Shown one piece after another: positions 18,584 through 27,133 of a stretch of 64,000 nucleotides of DNA. Positions within the stretch are counted from its first letter, which is position 1; every line of letters begins with the position of its first letter. The notes beneath the pieces were generated by a model that saw only the letters and a program-made list of their open reading frames with translations, did no database searches and had not been told where the DNA came from. The position numbers were made by a program, and so were the translations under genes. Source of the stretch: Thorsellia kenyensis (GTDB lineage Bacteria > Pseudomonadota > Gammaproteobacteria > Enterobacterales > Thorselliaceae); contig NZ_JBHLXE010000076.1 in assembly GCF_042432445.1 (NCBI RefSeq), positions 1 to 64,000 of the forward strand, read 5' to 3'.

Positions 18584-19728
18584 TACTTCTTCTTGTCACT
18601 AATGTCAACACTCTGGCGTTTTTTTAACGTAAATGTAGTACACAGTTGATGAGAATCAAGCTGGCATCCATGTGAAATGTTCTCTTTTTCAGCTGATGAT
18701 AAATACAGAGCAGCAGCTGAGTTGGTAAATGTTTTTTTTAACTGAAGATAAGGATCATTTTCTTGCTTATTTGTTGTTTGACCAATCGTTTTATCTTGAG
18801 ATAGCAAAATATACCTAAGCTTAAATGCTGCGATTTGTCCTGCCTCATAAAAGGGCAATTCAATGGTTGTTAATGAGGGATGAAGCATTTGAGTAAAGTC
18901 ATATCCACCAAAACCAGTAAGACTAATGTCATTTGGGATCCTTATTTTCGCTTCAGACAAAGCTTTATAAGCCCCAAGAGCGATATTGTCTGTTGCACAT
19001 AATAAAAGCGTGTAATTACTTTGTGCGTTGATTATTTTTTTCGTTAATTCATAGGCATCTTGCAGACTAAAAGAACAGAAATATCTCGTTAAGCTAATAT
19101 CAGCTTCATCGAAGGATTTTTTAAAACCTAGCCATCTATTCAGACCTACTGCTAAGTCTTTTTCTTCTACACCAAGATATGCTATTTCTTTATGACCAAG
19201 TGATTTACAGTATTGACCTAATGAAAAGGCACCATCAAAATCTGGATAAGCAATATAAGGCAAAGTGGGATGAGTTTGACCTAAAAGTAAAATAGGAATG
19301 TTGGCTGATTCTAATTGATTAATGATTTTATGATGCCTTTTAGAAATAGCTGAAGCCAGCCAAACGATACCAGCTAGTTTTTGTTTACTTAAATTGTCCA
19401 ATGCTTCGATTTCTCTATCAATTGATTGACTACAATTAATAACAAGCATCTGCATATTTACCGCATTGAGAGCATCATCCAATCCCATCAGCGTTCTCGA
19501 TACAGCATAAGAGTCGATTCTTGGAATGACGACTCCAACCACTTTACGCTGTTTTGATTTTAAATTTTGAGCTGTTTGATTAGGGCTAAATCCTGTTGTT
19601 CGAATGATATTTTCAATTTGCAGTCGAGTTTTTTCACTGACATACCCGCCATTTAAATAGCGAGAAACAGTGCTTTTGGCAACACCAGCCATAAGAGCAA
19701 TGTCATTGATATTATATGTTTTTCCCAT
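18583..19728 (-). CDS. scrR: LacI-family sucrose operon repressor
   Basis: A LacI/GalR transcription factor of 381 residues. The N-terminal helix-turn-helix and hinge are clear (NINDIALMAGVAKSTVSRYL, then RTTGFSPNQTAQNLKS), followed by a periplasmic-binding-protein-like effector domain (about 60-330). The last ~40 residues extend beyond the usual LacI end and look non-conserved. It probably binds the palindrome between itself and scrA and releases on fructose or a fructose phosphate, as for known ScrR; the effector is inferred. First gene of the scrRAB-mak strand; AGGA lies 9-10 nt before the ATG. Confidence 0.88.
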   Translation of the reverse strand: MGKTYNINDIALMAGVAKSTVSRYLNGGYVSEKTRLQIENIIRTTGFSPNQTAQNLKSKQRKVVGVVIPRIDSYAVSRTLMGLDDALNAVNMQMLVINCSQSIDREIEALDNLSKQKLAGIVWLASAISKRHHKIINQLESANIPILLLGQTHPTLPYIAYPDFDGAFSLGQYCKSLGHKEIAYLGVEEKDLAVGLNRWLGFKKSFDEADISLTRYFCSFSLQDAYELTKKIINAQSNYTLLLCATDNIALGAYKALSEAKIRIPNDISLTGFGGYDFTQMLHPSLTTIELPFYEAGQIAAFKLRYILLSQDKTIGQTTNKQENDPYLQLKKTFTNSAAALYLSSAEKENISHGCQLDSHQLCTTFTLKKRQSVDISDKKK

Positions 19729-19977
19729 TTGAAGTTTGTCCTAGACTAAATTAAATACGAGGAAATAGATTCATTATACACCATAAGACAACGGCCTTTC
19801 TTTATCATAACACCTTATGCTGAGTCAGTAATTAGACATCCTTAACTATGAATCAGTAGAACTAAGCTAATTTTTAATAAGATGAGTGCGTGATAAAAAA
19901 AGATTTTTATTGATTATGAGCAAAAAAATAAGATTTGCTTGCAAAAACCTAAAAAATTCGTAATAGTATGGCACAGT

Positions 19978-20066
19978 TGTCACGGGAGCTGAGTAAACTC
20001 GGCTGAGAGGAAAATTAATAATTTTCGACCGTCAAACTTGAACTGGATAATGCCAGCGCAAGGAGG
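19978..20066 (+). ncRNA. TPP (thi-box) riboswitch
   Basis: The aptamer is recognisable from CGGCTGAGAGG (P3 side; the CTGAGA motif) and CTGGATAATGCCAGCG (P4/P5), ending AAGGA. Proposed helices: P2 ACGG (19982-19985) with CCGT (20029-20032); P3 GCTGAG with CTCGGC; a P3a hairpin GAAAATT-AATTTTC. It lies 78 bp before ykoF and controls ykoFEDC, so thiamine pyrophosphate should shut off the importer. The sequence CCCGTG at 20082-20087 could compete for CACGGG (19981-19986) in P2. No terminator with a T-run after a strong stem is evident, so translational control is possible. Confidence 0.93.
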
Positions 20067-20143
20067 CCTGCTCTTTTTTTACCCGTGCCCTCTACTATCT
20101 ATCAACATTGGTTTAACCATTCGTTATATTAAAGGGTACTACT

Positions 20144-20836
20144 ATGAATTCAAATCAGCCAAACATTACATTTCCTAACTCAGAGTTAAAGTTAACTCCC
20201 ACCACTCAAGAAATTAATCAAATCGATATCAAGGTACCATCGACCCCACAAGATTTTGGTGTCGGTGCTCGTTTTACAGTGAATGTGATGAGCGATGATT
20301 ATATTTCTATTATTTTAGATGCTTTAGCAAGCCCAACACCAAAAGAATTAAAAATTCAAACAGATGCAGTAAGTACCTTAATAAAAGGCTCAGAACGGAA
20401 TATTTTAGATTATCTTTATACAGTCATCACTAAAATTGCTGCTTCTGGGCATCATGTTTCAGCCACGATTTTGCTTTCACGAGGTTGTCCTGGTGAAATC
20501 ACATGCCAGCTACCTAACAGATCTTTAGCTACACATTCTACAAATATTTCGCTTGAAAAAACGGGCATTACAGTGTTAGCGCAGTGGTCGTTATATCCAT
20601 TATTTGATGATAGACAAACCGCATTTTCTCATATGGACGATATCTATCGAGCAATAGATTTTGCAAAAGATAAAGGAACCTATCATAGAAGTACTCACTT
20701 TGTCACTGAATTGAAAGGTGATTTAGCGCAGGTGCTGGAAACGATTGCTATGGGTTGGATGTTAGTTGGTCAAACTGTTCAGCATGTTACTTCACACACA
20801 ACGCTTTCTATCAACAGTCCAACTATGGCATTTTAA
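20144..20836 (+). CDS. ykoF: YkoF-family thiamine/HMP-binding protein
   Basis: A 230-residue protein of the YkoF fold family: two tandem ACT-like halves, the first starting at GVGARFTVNVMSDDY and containing KIQTDAVSTLIKG and SRGCPG, the second after residue 140 (ITVLAQWSLYPL). Bacillus YkoF binds thiamine in each half and is encoded with the YkoEDC transporter. No signal peptide or membrane segment is seen, so it is probably cytoplasmic. First gene behind a TPP riboswitch, with GGG 7-8 nt before the ATG. Its exact role (delivery of pyrimidine or thiamine, or sensing) is not known from sequence. The gene order ykoF-E-D-C is the same as in Bacillus. Confidence 0.87.
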   Translation: MNSNQPNITFPNSELKLTPTTQEINQIDIKVPSTPQDFGVGARFTVNVMSDDYISIILDALASPTPKELKIQTDAVSTLIKGSERNILDYLYTVITKIAASGHHVSATILLSRGCPGEITCQLPNRSLATHSTNISLEKTGITVLAQWSLYPLFDDRQTAFSHMDDIYRAIDFAKDKGTYHRSTHFVTELKGDLAQVLETIAMGWMLVGQTVQHVTSHTTLSINSPTMAF

Positions 20837-20874
20837 TTAATAAATTCAATGGAATAAACAGGTGAGGGCGAAAT

Positions 20875-21498
20875 ATGTTCTTTAATAAAGGTTCGAAAGA
20901 AAGTTCAATAGCGACAAGAAAAAAAAATTGGTCAAGTAAAGAGGTCATGCTGTTAGTCGCTTTAGGATCCGTTTTTGGTGTGATTTATTACGCCTTTGTT
21001 CAACTCTTTTTTGTGCTGCAAATTCTATTAGGTCCCTATGCTGATCTGAGTCAACATATTTTATTTGGTGCTTGGCTGATGGTTGCCCCTATCGCACTCG
21101 CCATACTAAAAAGGCCATTAGCAGGTGTTTTTGCTGAATTACTGGCTGCACTAATTGAAGTAATTGTTTTAGCGTCCCCTTTTGGCGCAAGAGTTATCAT
21201 ATCTGCTCTTATTCAAGGAGCAAGTAGTGAATCAGCTTTTACTCTTACAAGATATCGCAAAGATAATTTATTTGTTTTTATGTTGTCAGGTTTCTTTGGA
21301 GGCTTATTTCCTTTTTTTTATTCTGCATTAATTAATGATTGGTTTTCCACTGATTTATTCTATCTAAGATTAATTTTGCAATTAATTTCGGGTGTTCTTA
21401 TTGGTGGATTGGCTGCAAAGCTTTTGACTGATGCATTAATCAAAACAGGCGTCTTAGATAATTTCATCCATGTGGAACAAAAAAACAATGCAAGCTAA
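20875..21498 (+). CDS. ykoE: YkoE, substrate-binding membrane component of an ECF-type transporter
   Basis: A hydrophobic 207-residue protein with about five or six transmembrane segments. The YkoE-family stretch RPLAGVFAELLAALIEV and the loop QGASSESAF are visible. In the YkoEDC system this is the substrate-capture (S) component for thiamine or its hydroxymethylpyrimidine precursor. It follows ykoF by 38 bp with GAGGG before the start, and its end overlaps the start of ykoD. The substrate is inferred from the riboswitch and YkoF. Confidence 0.88.
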   Translation: MFFNKGSKESSIATRKKNWSSKEVMLLVALGSVFGVIYYAFVQLFFVLQILLGPYADLSQHILFGAWLMVAPIALAILKRPLAGVFAELLAALIEVIVLASPFGARVIISALIQGASSESAFTLTRYRKDNLFVFMLSGFFGGLFPFFYSALINDWFSTDLFYLRLILQLISGVLIGGLAAKLLTDALIKTGVLDNFIHVEQKNNAS

Positions 21499-23344
21499 CA
21501 GGGATCTTTTGTCAAGTGATATGAAAAATAGTTGTGATGAATCACTGGTTACACTTAAAAATGTTCATGTCACTTGCCCTAAAAGTGATCGTATTTTACT
21601 TAATCAATTGACACTTTCACTGTCAAAAGGGCAACATTGGTTATTAATAGGGCCTTCTGGCGGAGGAAAATCCACGTTATTGGCGCTAATAATAGGATTG
21701 ATTCCTCACTTTATTTCGTTACGATTATCTGGTCACGTCAAAGTATCTGGCAAAGAGACTAATAACTTATCTGTTTTAGATATTTCTCACTTTGTCAGTT
21801 GGCTAAATCAAGATCCTTTTGTATCTTTAGCTTTGCCTATAGTAGAACAAAATATAGCTTTAGCGCTTGAAAATAAAGCACTTAGTGTTGATGAAATCAA
21901 ACATAAAATTACGGAATCACTTTCTTGGGTCCAGATGGAAGAATATCAAATGCGAGAAGCATTAAAATTATCAGGCGGAGAATGTCAAAAGATAGCGTTA
22001 GCTGCGATTTTAGCTACAGATGCAGAGTTATTCTTATTAGATGAACCTACTTCTATGCTGGATACATCATCTATTGACTGTGTTAGTGAATTATTGATAA
22101 AACTATGGTCTAGCCAGAGAAAATGTTCCCTTTTGATTGAGCATCGACTTGATGATTTGGCAGCACAGAGAGGTTTTGATGGGCTTCCAGAAAATACACT
22201 GGTATTAAATTCTAAAGGAGAGCTCAAATTTGCTGGTAAGACTAAAGATATTTTAATAGAACAAGCAAAAAAGCTTCATTTAGATGGGATTTGGCTACCT
22301 TTAGAGAGTGAGTTATTTGCCTACACAGGCGTAAAATTTGGATTGAAGAGTGCTGAAAACCTTGAGTTTTTGGCACAATTAAAAAGTCAGTGGATAATTC
22401 ATGGATTTTGGCAAAAACCAATTAAACAAAAAAAACAAGTATTTGCACCAACATCATTCAAGACTACAAAATCGATATTAACCCTCAAAGCCTTATTGAC
22501 TGTTAATGGGCTGACAATAAAATCGAATAAAAAAAATACTCATTCTGCCATAATTGATCGCCCGAGTGTTCATCTAACCAAATCTCAATTAACAAAAACT
22601 CACTTATCCGTAGGGCAAAGAGTTATTGCAGAGGGAATTAATCTATCAATTTATCCTCGGGAGTGCATTGCCCTTCTAGGTCAAAATGGTAGCGGTAAAT
22701 CCACTCTTTTGATGGCATTAGCGGGATTATTAGCGCATCAAAAAGAGTGGACCCTCTTAGGAGAAATAAACAAAGAGAGCCTCGCGATGATTTTTCAAAA
22801 TGCTGAGCATCAGTTTATTCGCCAAACTGTAGAAGACGAAGTTGCTTGTGGTTTATTTAAAAATAATAAAGAACACATAGATAACGTCCTAAGACAGTTT
22901 CGTTTGTCTCATGTAGCGAAACAAAATCCTTTCAAATTATCAGGGGGCGAAAAAAAGCGTTTAAGTATTGCTAGTATGACTTTACTTGATAGAAAAATTT
23001 TTCTAGCTGACGAGCCGACCTATGGACTTGACAGACAAGATACATGTGTAGTGATGAATAGATTTATGCAACTGAGAGACAAAGGATGTGCTGTATTATT
23101 CACATCACATGATTTTAGATTAGTTACTACTTATGCAACCAGAGTGCTTTATCTTGATAAAGGCAAAATAGTTGCTGATTGTACTCCCTATGAATTTTTT
23201 AAAGAAAAATGGAAAGAGGTGGGAGGGGGCATTAAAGTGCCTGAATTAATTAGCTATCTTGTAAGTCATTTCAATCCCAAAGAAGTATCGAGTATTTTAT
23301 TTAAAATGGAACAGATGAGTTATGCTAAAAAAATCAGATCGTAG
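21470..23344 (+). CDS. ykoD: YkoD, double ATP-binding protein of the thiamine/HMP ECF transporter
   Basis: Two ABC ATPase domains in one chain. Domain 1: Walker A GPSGGGKST (61-69), signature LSGGECQK near 166, Walker B FLLDEPTS. Domain 2: Walker A GQNGSGKST near 403, signature LSGGEKKR near 490, Walker B FLADEPTYGLD. The linker (about 280-385) is basic and poorly conserved. With YkoC (T component) it powers YkoE. The exact start is uncertain: ATG codons at 21470, 21488 and 21521 all lack a good ribosome-binding site, and the first two overlap the ykoE end, suggesting coupled translation. It overlaps ykoC by 23 bp. Confidence 0.9.
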   Translation: MWNKKTMQANRDLLSSDMKNSCDESLVTLKNVHVTCPKSDRILLNQLTLSLSKGQHWLLIGPSGGGKSTLLALIIGLIPHFISLRLSGHVKVSGKETNNLSVLDISHFVSWLNQDPFVSLALPIVEQNIALALENKALSVDEIKHKITESLSWVQMEEYQMREALKLSGGECQKIALAAILATDAELFLLDEPTSMLDTSSIDCVSELLIKLWSSQRKCSLLIEHRLDDLAAQRGFDGLPENTLVLNSKGELKFAGKTKDILIEQAKKLHLDGIWLPLESELFAYTGVKFGLKSAENLEFLAQLKSQWIIHGFWQKPIKQKKQVFAPTSFKTTKSILTLKALLTVNGLTIKSNKKNTHSAIIDRPSVHLTKSQLTKTHLSVGQRVIAEGINLSIYPRECIALLGQNGSGKSTLLMALAGLLAHQKEWTLLGEINKESLAMIFQNAEHQFIRQTVEDEVACGLFKNNKEHIDNVLRQFRLSHVAKQNPFKLSGGEKKRLSIASMTLLDRKIFLADEPTYGLDRQDTCVVMNRFMQLRDKGCAVLFTSHDFRLVTTYATRVLYLDKGKIVADCTPYEFFKEKWKEVGGGIKVPELISYLVSHFNPKEVSSILFKMEQMSYAKKIRS

Positions 23345-24101
23345 CAACTGGCTTTACGCTAGAAATCCAACTATAAAATTCTTCGTCTTATTAATGCTAA
23401 CATTTAGTGCAGGGTTTATTTTTGCACCTTGGAGTTTACTTATTTTATGGTTTTTTGCATTATTAGGCTTTTATTTAAGTAGTTCATTTTCTTTTGTCGA
23501 GATTTTGAGAATGCAAACCCCCTTTCTTTGGGTAAGCTGTGTTATATTTATGGTAAATTGTATCTCTAGACCTGGTAATATTATAGCATCTGTGTGGATA
23601 TTTAATATTACAAGCGAAGGAATGATTATAGCAACTGCTTTGGTTTTAAGGACTCTATTTATTGGGGCTATATGCATAGCATTTATAAAAAGTACCTGCC
23701 CTAATGCCCTTATGCAAAGTTTGAATCAGCATGCTAAGTTGAGTATTCGAGTAAGCTATGCTGTCATGACGGGTTTTAGAATTGTTCAATTATTGAGTTA
23801 TGACTGGCAAGTTATAGTTGCTGCGCAAAGATCGAGGCACATAACATTACAATCATCTATACGAAACAGCCGAGTAGATAATATTTTTCTCAAAGCTAGA
23901 ATTTATAAAAAAGCTATTCTCAGCTTGATGGTAAGTGCCATCAGGAGATCTGAAAGAATTGCCTATACGCTTGAGTCAAAAGGGCTTGGAAGAGTACCAA
24001 AAACTTACTTATACGATGTCCCCTTAACGAGTTTAGATTATCTATTTGCCTTAATGAGTGTAGGGGTAATACTTATTCTATTGCTGGTCGAGTATATTTG
24101 A
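23322..24101 (+). CDS. ykoC: YkoC, transmembrane (EcfT/CbiQ-type) component
   Basis: A 259-residue EcfT-family membrane protein with four or five hydrophobic segments and two cytoplasmic coupling motifs of the Ala-x-Arg kind, seen around AAQRSRHI and near ESKGLGRVP, which dock on the ATPases. It overlaps ykoD by 23 bp and is the last gene of the riboswitch operon. A strong AT-rich stem-loop lies about 250 bp downstream. Confidence 0.88.
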   Translation: MLKKSDRSNWLYARNPTIKFFVLLMLTFSAGFIFAPWSLLILWFFALLGFYLSSSFSFVEILRMQTPFLWVSCVIFMVNCISRPGNIIASVWIFNITSEGMIIATALVLRTLFIGAICIAFIKSTCPNALMQSLNQHAKLSIRVSYAVMTGFRIVQLLSYDWQVIVAAQRSRHITLQSSIRNSRVDNIFLKARIYKKAILSLMVSAIRRSERIAYTLESKGLGRVPKTYLYDVPLTSLDYLFALMSVGVILILLLVEYI

Positions 24102-24347
24102 TTTGATGTTATTAATCCCTAATTCGATTTAACAAAGAATTTTTTTAAATAATCATAAAACCATTTTATGGGATATTTTTTTAAATGATGAGTATGGTTT
24201 GGGTTTAGGTGTTCTTAACTATTTAAATGTAATGTAGATAAATTGAAGTTTGACTTCTCTGATTGCATGAAGCGCAGGGAGGTTGTAATTTTAGGTGTAT
24301 AAGCCTTGCTGATATACTAGGTATTGTAATGTGTGATGTTAAGCATG

Positions 24348-24394
24348 AAAATCATAACAATATCAAGTTAATTATTTGAAATTGTTATGATTTT
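24348..24394. terminator. Bidirectional terminator between ykoC and proS
   Basis: AAAATCATAACAAT (24348-24361) and ATTGTTATGATTTT (24381-24394) form a perfect 14-bp stem with a 19-nt loop. A-runs and T-runs at the stem ends serve both strands, fitting the convergent genes. The remaining ~250 bp between ykoC and this site show nothing recognisable. Confidence 0.7.
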
Positions 24395-24412
24395 ACTTGT
24401 ATTTCTTAACGA

Positions 24413-26134
24413 TTATTGATTAATAACAGTTAAAATTTCGGTAATATTAATAATTGATTTTTCACCAGTAATACGATTTTTATATTCAACTTTGCCCTCA
24501 TCAAGATTTCTATCGCCTATTACTATAGTATGGGGGATCCCAATCAGTTCCATATCAGCGAACATGACACCTGGGCGCTCATCTCTGTCATCAAAAAGCA
24601 CATCAAAACCTTTATCCTTTAATGTGGAATATAAGTTTTCAGCGGTTTCCTTAACTCTAAATGATTTTTTCATGTTCATAGGAAGAATAACGACATCAAA
24701 AGGTGCTAGGGCTTTTGACCAAATGATACCTTTATCGTCATGACTTTGTTCAATTGCGGCAGCAACTATTCTTGTTACTCCAATACCATAGCAGCCCATT
24801 GTCATTACTTGATTTCGACCATCTTCCCCTTGAACTGTAGCCTTCATTGCTTTGGAGTATTTATCCCCTAATTGAAAAATATGACCCACTTCAATACCAC
24901 GTTTAATAAGGAGGGTGCCTTTGCCATCAGGGCTAGGATCACCTTCCTGTACATTTCTAAGATCAGCAATTAATGTCGGAGCTGGTAAGTCTCTTTGCCA
25001 GTTAACACCAAAATAGTGCTTATTATCCACATTAGCCCCTACAGCAAAATCACTGAGTACAGCAACCGATCTATCCACAATCATGGGTATTGAAAGATTA
25101 ATTGGACCTAAAGAACCTGTTGATGCTCCTAAAACAGCTTTAATTTCATCCTCTTCGGCAAACTGTAGTGGGGACGCTACTTCAGGTCTTTTTTCTGCTT
25201 TTATTTCGTTTAGGGTATGATCTCCTCGGATCAAAAGCGCAATTAATTTGTATCCGGTTTCTTGCGCATAAGCTTCATCCGCTTTGACTATTAAAGTTTT
25301 AACGGTTTTATCTATTGAGAGTTTAAACTGTTCAACCAGCTCATTAATTGTTTTTGCATTGGGTGTATCAACTAAACTCATTTCTTCTAATGGAGCAGGG
25401 GCTGACGTCTCTAGAGTAATCGCTTCAGCGAGTTCTATATTTGCTGCGAAATCAGATTCTGTTGAAAATACAATATCATCTTCACCGCTATTAGCTAGCA
25501 CTTGGAATTCGTGAGAAGCGCTGCCACCAATAGAACCCGTATCCGCTTGCACAGCTCTAAAATCTAAGCCTAGTCTAGTAAAAATAGCACTATAAGCATC
25601 ATACATCGCATCATATGTTTTTTGTAAACATTCACTATTTGTGTGAAAAGAGTAAGCATCCTTCATAATAAACTCGCGAGATCTCATGACACCAAATCTT
25701 GGTCTGACTTCATCTCTGAATTTAGTTTGAATTTGATAAACATTAATTGGTAAATGTTTATATGAACTGACTTCATGTCTAAGTAAATCGGTAACAACTT
25801 CTTCATGCGTAGGGCCTAGTACAAAAGGACGATCTCCTCGGTCGACAAAACGTAATAACTCTGGACCGTAGTCATCCCAACGCTGACTTTCTTGCCATAA
25901 ATCTGCAGGTTGAACCACAGGCATTGATATTTCAATAGCACCAGCACGATTCATCTCTTCGCGAACCACAGTTGCCACCTTGTTTAGTACTCTTAAACCT
26001 GTGGGTAACCAAGTATAAAGGCCAGAGGCTAATTTTCGAATCATTCCTGCTCTGAGCATCAATTGATGACTGATAACTTCCGCATCTGCTGGTGTTTCTT
26101 TCAGCGTGGATAGTAAATATTGTGTTGTACGCAT
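24413..26134 (-). CDS. proS: Proline-tRNA ligase, long form with editing insert
   Basis: Class II aminoacyl-tRNA synthetase of 573 residues, matching E. coli ProS (572). The N-terminus MRTTQYLLSTLKE, the motif 2 region RDEVRPRFGVMRSREF, an INS editing domain (about 225-405) that clears mis-charged alanyl-tRNA-Pro, motif 3 around GCYGIGVTRIVAA, and an anticodon-binding domain from about 470 are all visible. A good AGGA lies 8 nt before the ATG. It is followed on the opposite flank by rfbA, 20 bp upstream on the same strand, so it may be co-transcribed with it. Confidence 0.97.
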   Translation of the reverse strand: MRTTQYLLSTLKETPADAEVISHQLMLRAGMIRKLASGLYTWLPTGLRVLNKVATVVREEMNRAGAIEISMPVVQPADLWQESQRWDDYGPELLRFVDRGDRPFVLGPTHEEVVTDLLRHEVSSYKHLPINVYQIQTKFRDEVRPRFGVMRSREFIMKDAYSFHTNSECLQKTYDAMYDAYSAIFTRLGLDFRAVQADTGSIGGSASHEFQVLANSGEDDIVFSTESDFAANIELAEAITLETSAPAPLEEMSLVDTPNAKTINELVEQFKLSIDKTVKTLIVKADEAYAQETGYKLIALLIRGDHTLNEIKAEKRPEVASPLQFAEEDEIKAVLGASTGSLGPINLSIPMIVDRSVAVLSDFAVGANVDNKHYFGVNWQRDLPAPTLIADLRNVQEGDPSPDGKGTLLIKRGIEVGHIFQLGDKYSKAMKATVQGEDGRNQVMTMGCYGIGVTRIVAAAIEQSHDDKGIIWSKALAPFDVVILPMNMKKSFRVKETAENLYSTLKDKGFDVLFDDRDERPGVMFADMELIGIPHTIVIGDRNLDEGKVEYKNRITGEKSIINITEILTVINQ

Positions 26135-26154
26135 GGCGTTTTCCTGTATTCTAA

Positions 26155-27051
26155 TTAACCAAATTTCAAAATTTGTTGCAGATATAATCCATAATGGGTT
26201 TTAGATAATGCTTGAGAGGCTTCTTGGAGTTTATCTTTACTCAGCCAGCCTTGCCTAAAACCAATTTCTTCAAGACAAGCAATTTTGAATCCTTGTCTTT
26301 TTTCAATTGTACTAATGAATTGAGATGCATCTAAGAGACTTTCATGGGTACCAGTATCTAGCCATGCAAAACCACGTCCAAGTAACTGAACATTTAGTTT
26401 ACCTGCATCTAAATACATCTGGTTAAGTGTTGTTATTTCAAGTTCTCCTCTGTGAGAAGGTTTTACCTGCTTCGCTAATTCCACAACATCTTTATCATAA
26501 AAATAAAGACCTGTTACTGCCCAATTCGATTTGGGATGAGCTGGTTTTTCTTCTAAGGATATCGCTTTAAAGTGATTATCAAATTCAACGACACCAAAAC
26601 GCTCAGGATCCATTACCTGGTAACCAAAAATAGTCGCACCTGACTCGTGAGAAGTTGCCTGAGCCAGTTTTTCCGCAAAGCCTTGGCCATAATAGATGTT
26701 GTCACCTAAAACTAATGCACATCTATGATTATTAATGAAGTCTTCTCCAATCAAGAAAGCCTGTGCAAGGCCATCAGGGCTAGGCTGAATTTCATAAGAG
26801 AGATTGATACCAAATTGCTCTCCACCGCCTAAGAGTCTTTTGAATGCTGGTAAATCATCAGGTGTGGTAATAATGAGTATATCTCTTATTCCTGCTAGCA
26901 TGAGTACAGAAATAGGGTAATAAATCATAGGTTTATCATAAATAGGTAATAATTGCTTTGACACGCCACGAGTTATTGGATGTAAGCGAGTGCCTGAACC
27001 TCCGGCGAGGATAATGCCTTTTATATTTTGTTCTGGAACGATGTTATTCAT
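26155..27051 (-). CDS. rfbA: Glucose-1-phosphate thymidylyltransferase
   Basis: A 298-residue nucleotidyltransferase making dTDP-glucose from dTTP and glucose 1-phosphate. The signature GGSGTRLHPITRGVSKQ and the YDKPMIYYPI segment are intact. It lies 80 bp downstream of rfbB. Paralogues of this family (RmlA, RffH) serve O-antigen, enterobacterial common antigen or other dTDP-sugars; the window does not show which. No rfbC or rfbD is adjacent. Confidence 0.94.
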   Translation of the reverse strand: MNNIVPEQNIKGIILAGGSGTRLHPITRGVSKQLLPIYDKPMIYYPISVLMLAGIRDILIITTPDDLPAFKRLLGGGEQFGINLSYEIQPSPDGLAQAFLIGEDFINNHRCALVLGDNIYYGQGFAEKLAQATSHESGATIFGYQVMDPERFGVVEFDNHFKAISLEEKPAHPKSNWAVTGLYFYDKDVVELAKQVKPSHRGELEITTLNQMYLDAGKLNVQLLGRGFAWLDTGTHESLLDASQFISTIEKRQGFKIACLEEIGFRQGWLSKDKLQEASQALSKTHYGLYLQQILKFG

Positions 27052-27133
27052 AGGGTTTAAGGTTCACCTTGTGCTTATAGTCTTTGAAATTGAATTAATT
27101 AAATTAAAAAAGTTTATCAATGAGGCGTTAAAT

